Shown here piece by piece: positions 6,469 to 16,869 of a stretch of 64,000 nt of DNA (positions are counted from its first letter, which is position 1; each line of letters begins with the position of its first letter). The DNA comes from an uncultured Saprospiraceae bacterium. Its GTDB lineage: Bacteria > Bacteroidota > Bacteroidia > Chitinophagales > Saprospiraceae. The notes beneath the pieces are model-generated. The model did no database searches. It was not told where the DNA came from and saw only the letters and a list, made by a program, of their open reading frames with translations. Position numbers and translations under genes: made by a program. Location of the stretch: contig CALGAW010000005.1 in the NCBI GenBank assembly GCA_937959115.1, forward strand, positions 124,001-188,000, given 5' to 3'.

Positions 6469-9400
6469 ATGAAACGTAAAAACATTGCAATTGTAGGATA
6501 CGGCTACCGAATGCCAGGTGGAATAAAAAGTGATAACGATTTTTGGAAGGTCCTCAGTGAACGACAGGTAATCCAATGTAATGTTGAAGACCGTTATGGA
6601 AAAGGATATGAACCGTTTGCAGGAAAACCAGGGCCAGGAAGGTTTGCCAATAAATATGAAGGCCTAATACTTGATGGAGAAGAACTAAAGTTTGACTGCA
6701 AATTGTTCGGTATGTCTCCATACGAAGCAGAGCAAATGGACCCTCAAATCAAACTACTGTTAAGCAGTACATGGGACGCGTTTGAACATTCTGGCTGGGA
6801 CATGCACAAACTGCGGAACAGCAATACAGGTGTCTTTATTGGGACACAGATCTCAGCTGCTTGTAACTGGCGTTCTCCACTAGGAGCAAACGAGTTTACA
6901 ATACCAGGAAGTAGCCTTTCTATGTTTGCCAATCGTATCTCCTATCATTTTAATTTAATGGGGCCATCAACAACAACATTGACCGCCTGTTCCTCAGGGA
7001 TAAGTGCGCTGCATTCGGCCATGAATTCCTTACAATGCGGTGACTGTAAACAAGCCATAGTCGGCTCCTCCAACTATCTGGGCTCCTTTTTAGCAAGTAC
7101 TGGGTTTGGATCATTAGGAGTCATCAGCCCAGATGGCAAATGTCACTCATTCGATGCGAATGCAAATGGATATATGCGGTCAGAAGGAGTCTTTGTTTTT
7201 GTTCTGAAACCGCTTGAAGATGCAGAAAGAGATGGCGACAAAATCCATGCGGTTATCTCAGAAACGATGCTGAATACAGCAGGCGCAGCTGAAGGCACTG
7301 AAGATTTAATCCAAGGAAGATACATTACTGCTCCAACACCACATGCTCAAATAGAATTGATGAAATCGGCTTGCGAACGAGTGGGGATTGACCCTCAACG
7401 ATTTGATTATATCGAGGCACATGCTACTGGCACAAAACTAGGTGACAGAATTGAAGGAAACGCCATCGGAGAAGTATTTGGTGGCTATGACCGAAAACAC
7501 CCATTACGAGTAGCCGGAGTGAAAAGTAATCTTGGGCATATGGAAGCAGCAGCGTTCCACTGTTCACTGCTGAAGATTGTATTGATGATGCAACGACGAA
7601 CATTCGCTCCGATATCCAACAATTATAAAATTGGAAATCCAGAGATCGATTTTGTTGGCAATAACATGCACGTACAAACGAATTGTGAACCCTTTCCAAA
7701 CGATCCTGTTGTAGTCGGAATTAACTCCTTCGGATTTGGTGGTGCAAACGGTATTTGTATTCTAGAAGAATATCAACCCAATCACCACAATCAATATTCT
7801 AGGCCAATATCAACCGATTCTGAGTACTTGTTCCCACTTTCAGCAAGAAGTACAGATGCATTAGAAAAACTAGTAGAAGAGGTGAACGTTTCTTTGACAG
7901 AAAACACAATAAATTCCTACGATTTAGCAGCGAACTTAAGTGTTCGACGGACCCACTTTGGCATCCGATCTTCAATTGTAGCAAAGGATCAAACAAGCCT
8001 GTTGGAAGCACTAAAGAACTTTGATGTAAAAGAAAACCTTAATCAACTATCGGGTAACAAAGAACACCGTATTCTAATGGTTTTTGCTGGTCAAGGAACA
8101 CAATGGGCAGGTTGTGCAAAAGCACTATACGCAAGCAATCCCGTTTTTAAACGAACCATTGACGCAATTGAGGAGTATTGGAACCAATATGCAGACTTTT
8201 CGCTTCGAGATGCCTGTTTCAACTCCGCACAGGAAGAACTGAATGAATGTGAATTAGCACAACCTGCCATCTTCATGGTGCAATGTGCTTTAGTCGAGAC
8301 ATTTAAAACTTGGGGCGTGTACGCCGATGGAGTCATTGGGCACAGTGCCGGAGAGATGGCCGCGGCCTATGCAAGTGGTGCACTTTCTCTTGAAGATGCT
8401 AGTCGTCTGGTCTTCTATCGCGCTCAATTGCAACAGCGAACAGCTGGCTCTGGTCGGATGCTTGCCATTGCGCTTGACCTCGAAGGCGTAGAGGCCTTAT
8501 TAACCGAAATGGGAATCACGTTTAGGGGCGATCAGGCACAAGTGGAAATTGCTTGTATCAACGCGCCAGCAAGTGTTGTGATTTGTGGACCACAGGAGAA
8601 CTTAAATCCAATTGTTGTTGAATTAACCAAGCGAAACAATCAGAAAAAATTGCTAGCCGGAAACATCGCTTTCCACTCTACGGCAATGAATCAAATAAAA
8701 GAGGATTTATTATCTAGTCTTCAATTTTTAGATCTAGGAGTTTTTAATGCAAATGTTCCTTTCATATCTTCTGTAACAGGTAAAGTTACAAGCCGCCTGG
8801 ATAGTCAATATTGGTGGTCAAATATCCGTCAACCTGTTCAGTTTTATGAAGCGATTAAAACGGCTGAAAAGACAATTCAACCAACCATTGTATTGGAAGT
8901 TGCGCCACACCATGCATTGACTCCGATTATAAGGCAATGTTTTGAACAAAGTAAGGAAGTTCCAGTTTGCATTAGCACTTTAAAAAGAAACACAGATACC
9001 AATAAGAGTTTTCATGAATCTCTGGGTTATCTCTATCGTAATGGGGTAGCGCTTGATTTTGAATCTCAATATCCGAAACCAAAACCGATCACAGATGGAT
9101 TGCCAGGTCATGCAAAGGAAGAGCAAATGACGATGGATATCATGATCGATGACACCCACTTCCTTAAAAATAGCCACTATAGTGTCGGACCGCTTGTTGG
9201 CAAAAAAATGCCACATGATAATCTAAGTTTTAAAGTACGAATGTCAGCTAAAGATTTTCCGTGGTTGGCAGATCATAAGGTACAACAAATGTCAATAGTG
9301 CCAGCAGCAGGATACATCGAAATGGTCCTACAGGCGTTAGGGAATAAACCAGCGCACTTTGATCACCTGAAGTTTAGGAATCCTTGTGTTATTGGGCCTG

Positions 9401-12400
9401 ATCCAGTTAGTCTGCATACGGAATTGAAGTTAGTTCCGGGTACAACCGGACAGTTTACATTTAGAATTGTATCGCGTTCTTTTCATTCTGAGGAAGAGCT
9501 AACCTTACACTCAGAGGGTAAGGTGCGTCTAGTAGAGGAGGCTCAACTCACTAAGGTTAAAAAAGGCATCTTTCCTCCAATTAAGGAAAACTTTGTTTCT
9601 ACTCGATTTGAGGAAGAAGGACAGTTTTATGAGCAAATGGATGCTGCCTTAGGCGATTATTTTCAATACGGCCCTTATTTTCAAGCCGTAAAGTCCATTG
9701 ACATTAATACTGATACCAAAGAGATTTTGCTCGACCTTCAAATGGATGAATCATTCTTTCAGGAAAGTATGGCTGCTGGTTACATGCTTCCTCCTTCACT
9801 GATGGACGGTGCGTTGCAATCCTTTATCTATTTCTTATTAGAAGTAACTGATTTATCTGGAATTCCAATGCAAGCGAATGATTTTACCATGTTTGCGCCA
9901 CCTACTTCAGGAAAGATTCTCTGTCATTTTAGACCGCCGAGCGCTTGGGCAGGAATGCACGAAAAAGGGCAATTAACATTAGAGTTGGGCGAACATTTTT
10001 GTGGAAGTGTCACTTTGTATGATCAGGTAACGGGTGATCTAGTTGCTCACCTTGGACAGTATTCCAGTTTTCATGCAAACTCTAAGAAAGGGGATTTAAT
10101 TCAAAGTAAGAAAATAATAAACTGGCAACCAAAATTTATAGCAAACACTGACTTCCTAGATAAATTACCAGAAGGAAAAATTCTTCCATTTAGTCTAATA
10201 CAATTGCTGGAGAAGCGATTTGAAAACAATCGAAATGCCCTTCGAATTATAGAACTAACAGATACGGAGGAACCAAATGAAACACTCTTTAAAACCTTTT
10301 ACAAGGAATTGGTTCAATCTAATTCTTCCTCAGAATATTGGCTTTGCTGTTCATCGGAGGACGGAACCAAAAAGAATTACGAGACATTCAACCATATTGA
10401 CAATGCAGTTCGGTTTGCTCAGCTAGATTTGGGAGAACCATTAGACTTAAGCAAAGGATTATTACGATTAGGAGCAGCAGAATTAGTCCTTGTAAATTAC
10501 ACAAGGCTTGAGGAAATGATAGAGCGTTGTTGTCTGGTGTGTTCGAAATTGACGGTGCCTGGAGGCCTAATATTAATCAATCATTCTTCAAATTCAACGT
10601 TAAATTTACCAGAAGACTTTACAATACTTCAGCATACAGCCACCACAACTTTAATACAGAACTCAAAAGAACTAACCTCAGATGATAGTGTTATCAAAAA
10701 TGAAGTTCGCTGGGTGATCGGAAATGAAGCCACATTGGCAGCACATTGGGCTACGTTAACGGAGGTGAAAACCAAGGAAGCATGCTTGATTTCATGCTTG
10801 TCGCAAGCCAAAGAGATTACAGCGATTGATTATTTCTGTAAATCAGACACGACAGACTCAACTGGTGAAAAGACCATCATCGAATTCACAAAATTTGTTC
10901 AAGATCTAATCGAATTTAGAATAAATAACAAGCTAGAGCCAGTTTGTTTAAATGTGATTACTCAGAATGCAGCCTTCGAGGTAACCGATCCTTCGACAAG
11001 CGCATTTTGGGGAGCCATCAGGAGTCTGACACTAGAAATCCCCGCTGAATTAAACCTACAAGTCAGAATCATAGATGTAGGAACAACAGCAGACTTAAAT
11101 ACCTTAAAGTGGTTGGCAAACAACGATATACGCGAAAAGGAAATCGCGATTCGACTAGAACAGATTTATGTTCCAAGAGTCATCAGTCTACAAAACGAAT
11201 TTCCTTTGATCCAAGCAAAAAAGGATATGCCTTATCGCTTGATGATTGACAATCCTGGTCAGATCACAGGCCTTCAGTTGAAGACCTATGACATGCCAGA
11301 ATTAGGCCCGAATGATGTAGAGATCGAAGTGGAGGCAGCAGCATTAAACTTTAGAGACATCATGGTTGCACTGGGTAAGTTGCCGCTCCTTTCATTTGAA
11401 CGCTCCGCTTTAGGTCATGAAGTTGGAATGGAAGCAAGTGGAACCATCGTCAAGGTCGGAAGCAAAGTGAAAAACCGAAAAGTTGGCGAACAAGTCGTAT
11501 TTATGAAAGGAGGCTGTATCGCAAACAGAATGGTGACCGATGCAAGAGCTACTTTTCTAAAACCAGCTAACCTAACCCAATCGCAAGCAGCAGGAGTGAT
11601 GTCAGTTTATGTGACGGCATATTATGCTCTAGTTGAACTGTCTCGATTGAAGAAAGGACAAAAATTCTTAATTCATTCAGCAATGGGTGGCGTAGGACAG
11701 TCGGCAATCGCTCTAGCTAAACATATCGGTGCTGAGATTTATGCAACAGCAGGAAGTGTTGAAAAACGCGAGAAGTTGCTTGCACTAGGTGTAAAAGCAG
11801 CCTTCGATTCTCATAGTTTTTCTTGGTACGATGATTTAATGGAAGCCACAAATGGCGAAGGTGTTGATGTTGTGTTGAATTCATTGGCAGGACATCATAT
11901 CAACTTATGCCTAGAGGCGCTAAAGCCTGGCGGATGGCACTGTGAGATCGGAAAGGTTGATATCTATGCCGATAACGCACTTAACCTATGTGTATTCAGA
12001 AAGAACCTGCGCTTCATTGCAATTGACGTCGATCGATTGATGATGGATGATCCAATGTTGAGCCAAGAGATTTCCAAGGCGTGTCTGGAACTACTTGATG
12101 CAGATATTCTTCCGCCGTTACCAATTACGAGTTATCCGTTAAAGGATTATCCGATCGCTTTAAGAAGTATGATGAACGGAGAACACCAAGGAAAGTTAAT
12201 CCTTGAAATGCCGAAAGAGCAAACGTGTGCAGAGACATTGGTTGCGGATAAACGGGCATTCTTTGATCCAACGGGGACGTTCCTTGTAACGGGTGCGTTT
12301 GGTGGGTTCGGTTTACGGTTGTTGTCTTATTTAGCGGCATCAGGAGTCAAGCATTTGACTTTAATGGATCGTGATACAACCAGAAGACGGTCTGTGGATT

Positions 12401-15400
12401 GGGTACGACAAAATTCAAGTATAGATAAGATGTTCCCTGATGTTCAAGTGGAAATAGTACAAGGAAGTACTGCGAATAGGGAAGATGTGGAACGTTGTAT
12501 CAATGGGCTCAACAAACCACTAAAAGGGATCTTCCACCTTGCGGGTGTCATTGATGATCAATTGATTAGTAAACTAACACCAGCCTCTATTCAGAAGGTG
12601 TTTGCTGCGAAAGCAAAAGGGGCACATTACTTACATGAAGCAACAAAAGACATCCCAATTGATTATTTTGTAGTGACTTCTTCCGTGGCTTCAGCTTTTG
12701 GGTCACCTGGGCAACTAAACTATTGCGCAGCCAATGCTTACTTGGATGGATTGATTTCTTACCGTCATCAAAATGGATTGCCTGGACTATCATTCAATAT
12801 GGGGGCTGTTGCAGAAGCGGGAATGGCAGCTCGTGATGCACATATCCTTAGAATAGCCAAAGCAGCTGGAATGCCAGCAATAAGTGCCTTGTTTGCATTC
12901 AGCGGATTGGATTATGGGTTAAGACAAATGAAACATAAAACCCACTTGGTAACTGCTTTGTTTAAGCGTATTCCGTGGACGGTCGATCACCCAGACTATA
13001 TGAGATTCGGAGCATTGATGAAAAATCAGGATTGCTTTAGCATGGGAGGTGGAGGACAGTTGACACCAGAAGGAATTACAACACAAATTGTAGCAAAAGT
13101 GTCGGAACTTTGTGGACATGATGATGTTGATGTTCACGAACCGTTTGCTAGTTTCGGATTGAACTCTATCTCTGTTTCTGAGTTAAGCGCTTTCATCAAT
13201 TCCCAGTTCAACTATCAAGTGAGTATTATTGACTTGATGACGAAGGCTACGACAGCGATTCTGGTTGATAAAATTATTAATCGACATTCAGAGGTAAACT
13301 CAGAAGAATTAGAAGACGAACGTGTTGAGGAGTCAATTTCAGAGGATGAAATGGTTCTTCCTAAAGTGAAGCGCATTCCTTCTGTTTTTGCAAATCAGTA
13401 TGAAGATCATTTTGAATATCCAATACTGAATGGTCATGCTAAACAAAATGGGATTGCTTTTTTAGAAAAACATCAGCCTAAAAATGGAATTTCTGAGGAA
13501 ACTAAGAAAAGGAATCCAATTGCAAAATTAAACGGGAACTTACCTCCTGATTGTCAAACGGACATTGATTCTTTAAGGTCCTTTATTCGTAATAAAATTG
13601 GTGATACTCCTCTTCAAAAGGCAGTTTCGCCATCAGCATTTAAACAAGTATTCATTACTGGAGCAACTGGTTTTATCGGACGCTTTATTCTTCGAGATCT
13701 GTTGACTCAACAACCAGATTTGATTGTTCACTGCTTGGTTCGAGCAACAGATGTGGAGCATGGGAAGAAACGCCTACAAGATGCATTGGAACTCGCCGAA
13801 ATTTGGGAGGACGACTTTGCTAATCGTATTCAGCCTGTTGTTGGAGATATCGGACTACCTCAGTTTGGCATATCAAATGAATTGTTTGTTGAATTGACTG
13901 AACAGGTGGATGCGGTTTATCACTTTGCTGCAGATTTGAACTTGGCTTCTCCTTACAAAAACATAAGAAAAGTCAATACCTTGAGTATGCAAAATGTGTT
14001 TGAATTGTGCTTGACCAATCGAGCAAAACATATTTTTTATGCATCCACGATGGGCATTTTCCCTCAATACTTTTGTCAATTTGGAGGAGAATTTATAGAT
14101 ACTGCTATTGAACATCAAGCACAACCTGAATTGGAGGTAATGAAGCGTAAATTCCCATTGGGATTTGTTGGTTATCCTTGGTCTAAGCTGGTGGTAGAAC
14201 AGAGTTTGTTCTTTGCCCAATCGGCTGGTTTACCAATTGCTATCTTCAGATTGCCAGTGACTGGAATGGCAGCTAAAACGGGGTATACTCAGATCAATGA
14301 TGTGAAGGTTCGTATCGCCTTATCGGCATTAAGTATTGGTAAAAAGTGTAAAAAATTAAAATTGCGATGGACAGAACCTGTTGACACAATTAGCGAGTTA
14401 TGTACAGCAATTTCATTAAATGAATCTAGAAAAAATGTTATTTATCAATGTTGTAATCCAACGCCAGAAAATCATGGATTGACCTTTCTTGATCTTGGTA
14501 TTGACCTAGAAGAAGTTTCTTATTCAGAATTTAAAAAGGCATGTTTGGCAGAAGGTGAGAAATCACCGCTTCAAGGATATTGGTCATTAGTCGATTATTT
14601 TGAGCCCTACTGGTTTGGAAAATCAAGAGCCAATGGTTCACTTCCCATTTCGGATCAAGCCATCAAAGAAGATTGTCCATTTAAACTAGAGTGGCCAGGA
14701 TTAATCACAATGAGTGCCAATTCCTATAAGTGGATTGAACGTCATAAAGATAATTGGACTTATGATTCTCCTAATGGAATAATCAGCATGGATATCCTAT
14801 TGCGACTAGCAAAGCGTTTTGCATTAGAGAATGGTGTTTCTTTCAAAGAAGCTTATCCTGCTTCAATCTTGACGGCACTGGAAGGTTTGGTCAATACGTT
14901 GAATGCTCCTGAAGCCAATTTAATACCAGCAAGACGCTCCGTGACTGCGATAAATTTAAGTCGAAAACTGTTCAATCTCAGCTCTTTGGCAAAGGAACGG
15001 AAGCTACATCCTGAAATTGTATCTCAGCGGATAAGCCGTCCTGTATTCATCGTAGGCATCAACCGAACAGGCACTACTTTCATGCATAAACTGCTTGCGC
15101 AAGACATGCGATTCAACACCATAAAATTGTACGAATCGGTCAATCCTCAAATGCTTGGAAATGGGTATGAAAATCAGAAGGAGTATGCAAACGATCCAAG
15201 GCGTGCCTATGTTGCGGATATGATTGCAGGCTATGAAGCGGCTGAGCAATTGCAAGGCATTCACCGAGTAGATATTGATGCACCTGAAGAGGAATTTGGC
15301 TTGCTCGAACATTCTTTTTCTTCCTGGAGTTCAACCATTCTTTTTCACTTGCCAGAATATTGCAAACAACTGAAAGAAAAGGGCAGCGATGATGCGTATC

Positions 15401-16008
15401 AAATGCACCATCAAATCTTACAACATTTCAATTGGCGACGAAAGCAAACCGCTGAAAATCAAGAACTGCAATGGTTATTAAAGATGCCATTTCACTTGAT
15501 GTCTTTGGAAGAGTTGTTGGAAGTATATCCTGATGCCTTGTTTATCCAAACTCATCGTGATCCCTGTGAATTTATGAGTTCGTGGAATCATTTAGTTGAG
15601 CAATCTCGTGCTACTTTTTCAACCCCTCAACCGAGATCAGCCCTTGGAAAGCAGCAACTTTCGTTTATGAGCAACATGTTACAAAAGGCGATTGATTTTA
15701 GACATGCAAACCCAGCATTAGAAGAACGATGGATTGATGTTAGCTACTATGATTTTATTAAGGAACCATTGAAAACCGTTCAAACCATTTATAATCAATG
15801 GGGGATGCCGCTTGAACAATCAACGGAAGACAGAATGCAAAACTGGATTACCAAGCAAAACAAGCAACGAAGTACAGAAAACATGCATAAACATCACCTG
15901 AGCGACTTTATGTTGAACAAGGAGACTGTGGAGGCTGCTTTTGCTGGGTATCTAACGTTTGTAGAGGAACGTGAAATTAACATAAGAAAACAGCTTTTAC
16001 AGGAATAG
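6469..16008 (+). CDS. Type I highly reducing polyketide synthase with thioester reductase and sulfotransferase (KS-AT-DH-psMT-ER-KR-ACP-TR-ST)
   Basis: A 3,179-residue single-module megasynthase. Domains: KS ~4-430 with Cys174-His318-His357; AT ~540-860 with GHSAGE (Ser626) and AFHS, suggesting malonyl use; DH ~930-1200 with His936 and Asp1113 (the Gly of HxxxGxxxxP is Gln); a degenerate methyltransferase-like region ~1225-1420 without a glycine-rich SAM loop; ER ~1590-1900 (GGVG at 1740-1743); KR ~1935-2120 (TGxxGGxG at 1941, Tyr2085, Asn2089); ACP with Ser2233; an acidic linker of about 110 residues; a Lys2/CAR-type thioester reductase ~2390-2740 (GATGFIG at 2398, Tyr2569, Lys2573); and a C-terminal Sulfotransfer_3-type domain ~2850-3179 with PAPS motifs GINRTGTT (2863-2870) and HRDP (3029-3032). 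All catalytic residues except the MT appear intact. Predicted product: a reduced chain released as aldehyde/alcohol, possibly sulfated. Specificity is inference. Confidence 0.93.
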   Translation: MKRKNIAIVGYGYRMPGGIKSDNDFWKVLSERQVIQCNVEDRYGKGYEPFAGKPGPGRFANKYEGLILDGEELKFDCKLFGMSPYEAEQMDPQIKLLLSSTWDAFEHSGWDMHKLRNSNTGVFIGTQISAACNWRSPLGANEFTIPGSSLSMFANRISYHFNLMGPSTTTLTACSSGISALHSAMNSLQCGDCKQAIVGSSNYLGSFLASTGFGSLGVISPDGKCHSFDANANGYMRSEGVFVFVLKPLEDAERDGDKIHAVISETMLNTAGAAEGTEDLIQGRYITAPTPHAQIELMKSACERVGIDPQRFDYIEAHATGTKLGDRIEGNAIGEVFGGYDRKHPLRVAGVKSNLGHMEAAAFHCSLLKIVLMMQRRTFAPISNNYKIGNPEIDFVGNNMHVQTNCEPFPNDPVVVGINSFGFGGANGICILEEYQPNHHNQYSRPISTDSEYLFPLSARSTDALEKLVEEVNVSLTENTINSYDLAANLSVRRTHFGIRSSIVAKDQTSLLEALKNFDVKENLNQLSGNKEHRILMVFAGQGTQWAGCAKALYASNPVFKRTIDAIEEYWNQYADFSLRDACFNSAQEELNECELAQPAIFMVQCALVETFKTWGVYADGVIGHSAGEMAAAYASGALSLEDASRLVFYRAQLQQRTAGSGRMLAIALDLEGVEALLTEMGITFRGDQAQVEIACINAPASVVICGPQENLNPIVVELTKRNNQKKLLAGNIAFHSTAMNQIKEDLLSSLQFLDLGVFNANVPFISSVTGKVTSRLDSQYWWSNIRQPVQFYEAIKTAEKTIQPTIVLEVAPHHALTPIIRQCFEQSKEVPVCISTLKRNTDTNKSFHESLGYLYRNGVALDFESQYPKPKPITDGLPGHAKEEQMTMDIMIDDTHFLKNSHYSVGPLVGKKMPHDNLSFKVRMSAKDFPWLADHKVQQMSIVPAAGYIEMVLQALGNKPAHFDHLKFRNPCVIGPDPVSLHTELKLVPGTTGQFTFRIVSRSFHSEEELTLHSEGKVRLVEEAQLTKVKKGIFPPIKENFVSTRFEEEGQFYEQMDAALGDYFQYGPYFQAVKSIDINTDTKEILLDLQMDESFFQESMAAGYMLPPSLMDGALQSFIYFLLEVTDLSGIPMQANDFTMFAPPTSGKILCHFRPPSAWAGMHEKGQLTLELGEHFCGSVTLYDQVTGDLVAHLGQYSSFHANSKKGDLIQSKKIINWQPKFIANTDFLDKLPEGKILPFSLIQLLEKRFENNRNALRIIELTDTEEPNETLFKTFYKELVQSNSSSEYWLCCSSEDGTKKNYETFNHIDNAVRFAQLDLGEPLDLSKGLLRLGAAELVLVNYTRLEEMIERCCLVCSKLTVPGGLILINHSSNSTLNLPEDFTILQHTATTTLIQNSKELTSDDSVIKNEVRWVIGNEATLAAHWATLTEVKTKEACLISCLSQAKEITAIDYFCKSDTTDSTGEKTIIEFTKFVQDLIEFRINNKLEPVCLNVITQNAAFEVTDPSTSAFWGAIRSLTLEIPAELNLQVRIIDVGTTADLNTLKWLANNDIREKEIAIRLEQIYVPRVISLQNEFPLIQAKKDMPYRLMIDNPGQITGLQLKTYDMPELGPNDVEIEVEAAALNFRDIMVALGKLPLLSFERSALGHEVGMEASGTIVKVGSKVKNRKVGEQVVFMKGGCIANRMVTDARATFLKPANLTQSQAAGVMSVYVTAYYALVELSRLKKGQKFLIHSAMGGVGQSAIALAKHIGAEIYATAGSVEKREKLLALGVKAAFDSHSFSWYDDLMEATNGEGVDVVLNSLAGHHINLCLEALKPGGWHCEIGKVDIYADNALNLCVFRKNLRFIAIDVDRLMMDDPMLSQEISKACLELLDADILPPLPITSYPLKDYPIALRSMMNGEHQGKLILEMPKEQTCAETLVADKRAFFDPTGTFLVTGAFGGFGLRLLSYLAASGVKHLTLMDRDTTRRRSVDWVRQNSSIDKMFPDVQVEIVQGSTANREDVERCINGLNKPLKGIFHLAGVIDDQLISKLTPASIQKVFAAKAKGAHYLHEATKDIPIDYFVVTSSVASAFGSPGQLNYCAANAYLDGLISYRHQNGLPGLSFNMGAVAEAGMAARDAHILRIAKAAGMPAISALFAFSGLDYGLRQMKHKTHLVTALFKRIPWTVDHPDYMRFGALMKNQDCFSMGGGGQLTPEGITTQIVAKVSELCGHDDVDVHEPFASFGLNSISVSELSAFINSQFNYQVSIIDLMTKATTAILVDKIINRHSEVNSEELEDERVEESISEDEMVLPKVKRIPSVFANQYEDHFEYPILNGHAKQNGIAFLEKHQPKNGISEETKKRNPIAKLNGNLPPDCQTDIDSLRSFIRNKIGDTPLQKAVSPSAFKQVFITGATGFIGRFILRDLLTQQPDLIVHCLVRATDVEHGKKRLQDALELAEIWEDDFANRIQPVVGDIGLPQFGISNELFVELTEQVDAVYHFAADLNLASPYKNIRKVNTLSMQNVFELCLTNRAKHIFYASTMGIFPQYFCQFGGEFIDTAIEHQAQPELEVMKRKFPLGFVGYPWSKLVVEQSLFFAQSAGLPIAIFRLPVTGMAAKTGYTQINDVKVRIALSALSIGKKCKKLKLRWTEPVDTISELCTAISLNESRKNVIYQCCNPTPENHGLTFLDLGIDLEEVSYSEFKKACLAEGEKSPLQGYWSLVDYFEPYWFGKSRANGSLPISDQAIKEDCPFKLEWPGLITMSANSYKWIERHKDNWTYDSPNGIISMDILLRLAKRFALENGVSFKEAYPASILTALEGLVNTLNAPEANLIPARRSVTAINLSRKLFNLSSLAKERKLHPEIVSQRISRPVFIVGINRTGTTFMHKLLAQDMRFNTIKLYESVNPQMLGNGYENQKEYANDPRRAYVADMIAGYEAAEQLQGIHRVDIDAPEEEFGLLEHSFSSWSSTILFHLPEYCKQLKEKGSDDAYQMHHQILQHFNWRRKQTAENQELQWLLKMPFHLMSLEELLEVYPDALFIQTHRDPCEFMSSWNHLVEQSRATFSTPQPRSALGKQQLSFMSNMLQKAIDFRHANPALEERWIDVSYYDFIKEPLKTVQTIYNQWGMPLEQSTEDRMQNWITKQNKQRSTENMHKHHLSDFMLNKETVEAAFAGYLTFVEEREINIRKQLLQE

Positions 16009-16019
16009 CGATTGGTGAC

Positions 16020-16044
16020 GTAGGGCGAATTGCAATTCGCCTAC
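16020..16044. repeat. Palindromic element between convergent genes
   Basis: An imperfect palindrome centred on GAATTGCAATTC (arms 16020-16032 and 16033-16044, one bulged G) sits exactly between the convergent PKS and phosphopantetheinyl transferase genes. No U-tract follows on either strand, so it is a weak terminator at best. A related palindrome occurs at 26417-26442, so it is probably a small dispersed repeat. Confidence 0.55.
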
Positions 16045-16052
16045 ACGGTTAC

Positions 16053-16802
16053 TTAAATAGCTTCCAACAATTTTATCCTAGCTTCAAATGTTTCTAAACT
16101 TGGTGTCGTAAACTTAGGCATCACTAGGCTTAAAACATATTCACCAATAGGATAGGAAATGGCTTTGTATTGGCCGAAGTTGATAAAAGTAGATTCATAA
16201 TAATTTTCTTTTCGGTGAATGCTTTCCAGCTCTAATAACTTAAAGTCTAGTGTAAGCCCTGTCCGTAGTACTTTAGACAAGCTTTCTTTTATTGTCCAGG
16301 CCGTTAAGTAACCAACTACTTTGGGAAGTCCAGCTTGTTGGAGCAGGCGTCGTTCCTTCAACGTAAGATGTTCCTCAATGATATCCGCTTGCTTGGGATC
16401 TACTTTCTCTAAATCAATTGCCAAAGGATGCGCCTGAGGATGAACCACTGACATCCCTATATCCTCGCAATGCGTAATACTAACAGCAAGGCCACCCGAT
16501 TCTCCTTCAATAATAGGGAAGGAAAACACCCCTGTCCCAATGAAAATGGTTGACTGTTTCTCTGTTGGAATTAATAAGGAAAGGGCTTCTCTGCTAGCAA
16601 ATCGTCCTAGGAGATATGCTTTTTTCCGAATATCAAATCTATGATTTTGACTAACAACGATTTCAGTTGGGTGCAAGGATTGTAAGTTGTTTTTGAGTGT
16701 CTCCAAGGAAGCACGAACCATACTGAATGCTGCAGTATGATTGGTGCTTTTGCGGGACAATCGAATTTTACAACTTGCTATATTATGCTCTAGTAAAGGC
16801 AT
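16053..16802 (-). CDS. 4'-phosphopantetheinyl transferase (Sfp/HetI-like)
   Basis: A 249-residue Sfp-type enzyme that transfers phosphopantetheine from CoA to a carrier-protein Ser. The motifs are in order: SITH with His111, AIDLE with Asp130 and Glu132 (Mg-binding acidic pair), and WTIKESLSK with Glu173. Length fits the two-lobed Sfp class, not the ~125-residue AcpS class. The Gly usual in the VG(I/V)D motif is Ala here, which is tolerated in the family. It is convergent with the PKS gene, 44 bp from its end, so it is the natural activator of the ACP at Ser2233; it could also serve other carriers. Family assignment is firm, pairing is inferred from position. Confidence 0.88.
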   Translation of the reverse strand: MPLLEHNIASCKIRLSRKSTNHTAAFSMVRASLETLKNNLQSLHPTEIVVSQNHRFDIRKKAYLLGRFASREALSLLIPTEKQSTIFIGTGVFSFPIIEGESGGLAVSITHCEDIGMSVVHPQAHPLAIDLEKVDPKQADIIEEHLTLKERRLLQQAGLPKVVGYLTAWTIKESLSKVLRTGLTLDFKLLELESIHRKENYYESTFINFGQYKAISYPIGEYVLSLVMPKFTTPSLETFEARIKLLEAI

Positions 16803-16869
16803 GAGATTACATTGCTTTATAAGCAGTTAAGGTAGCCTTTTTAAACTTATTTTTCAAGCAGACAGATGA

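Noticed and set aside
13873-14220. Minus-strand ORF inside the PKS thioester reductase region
   Set aside because: It runs antisense to a domain with clear catalytic motifs and shows no recognisable protein pattern.
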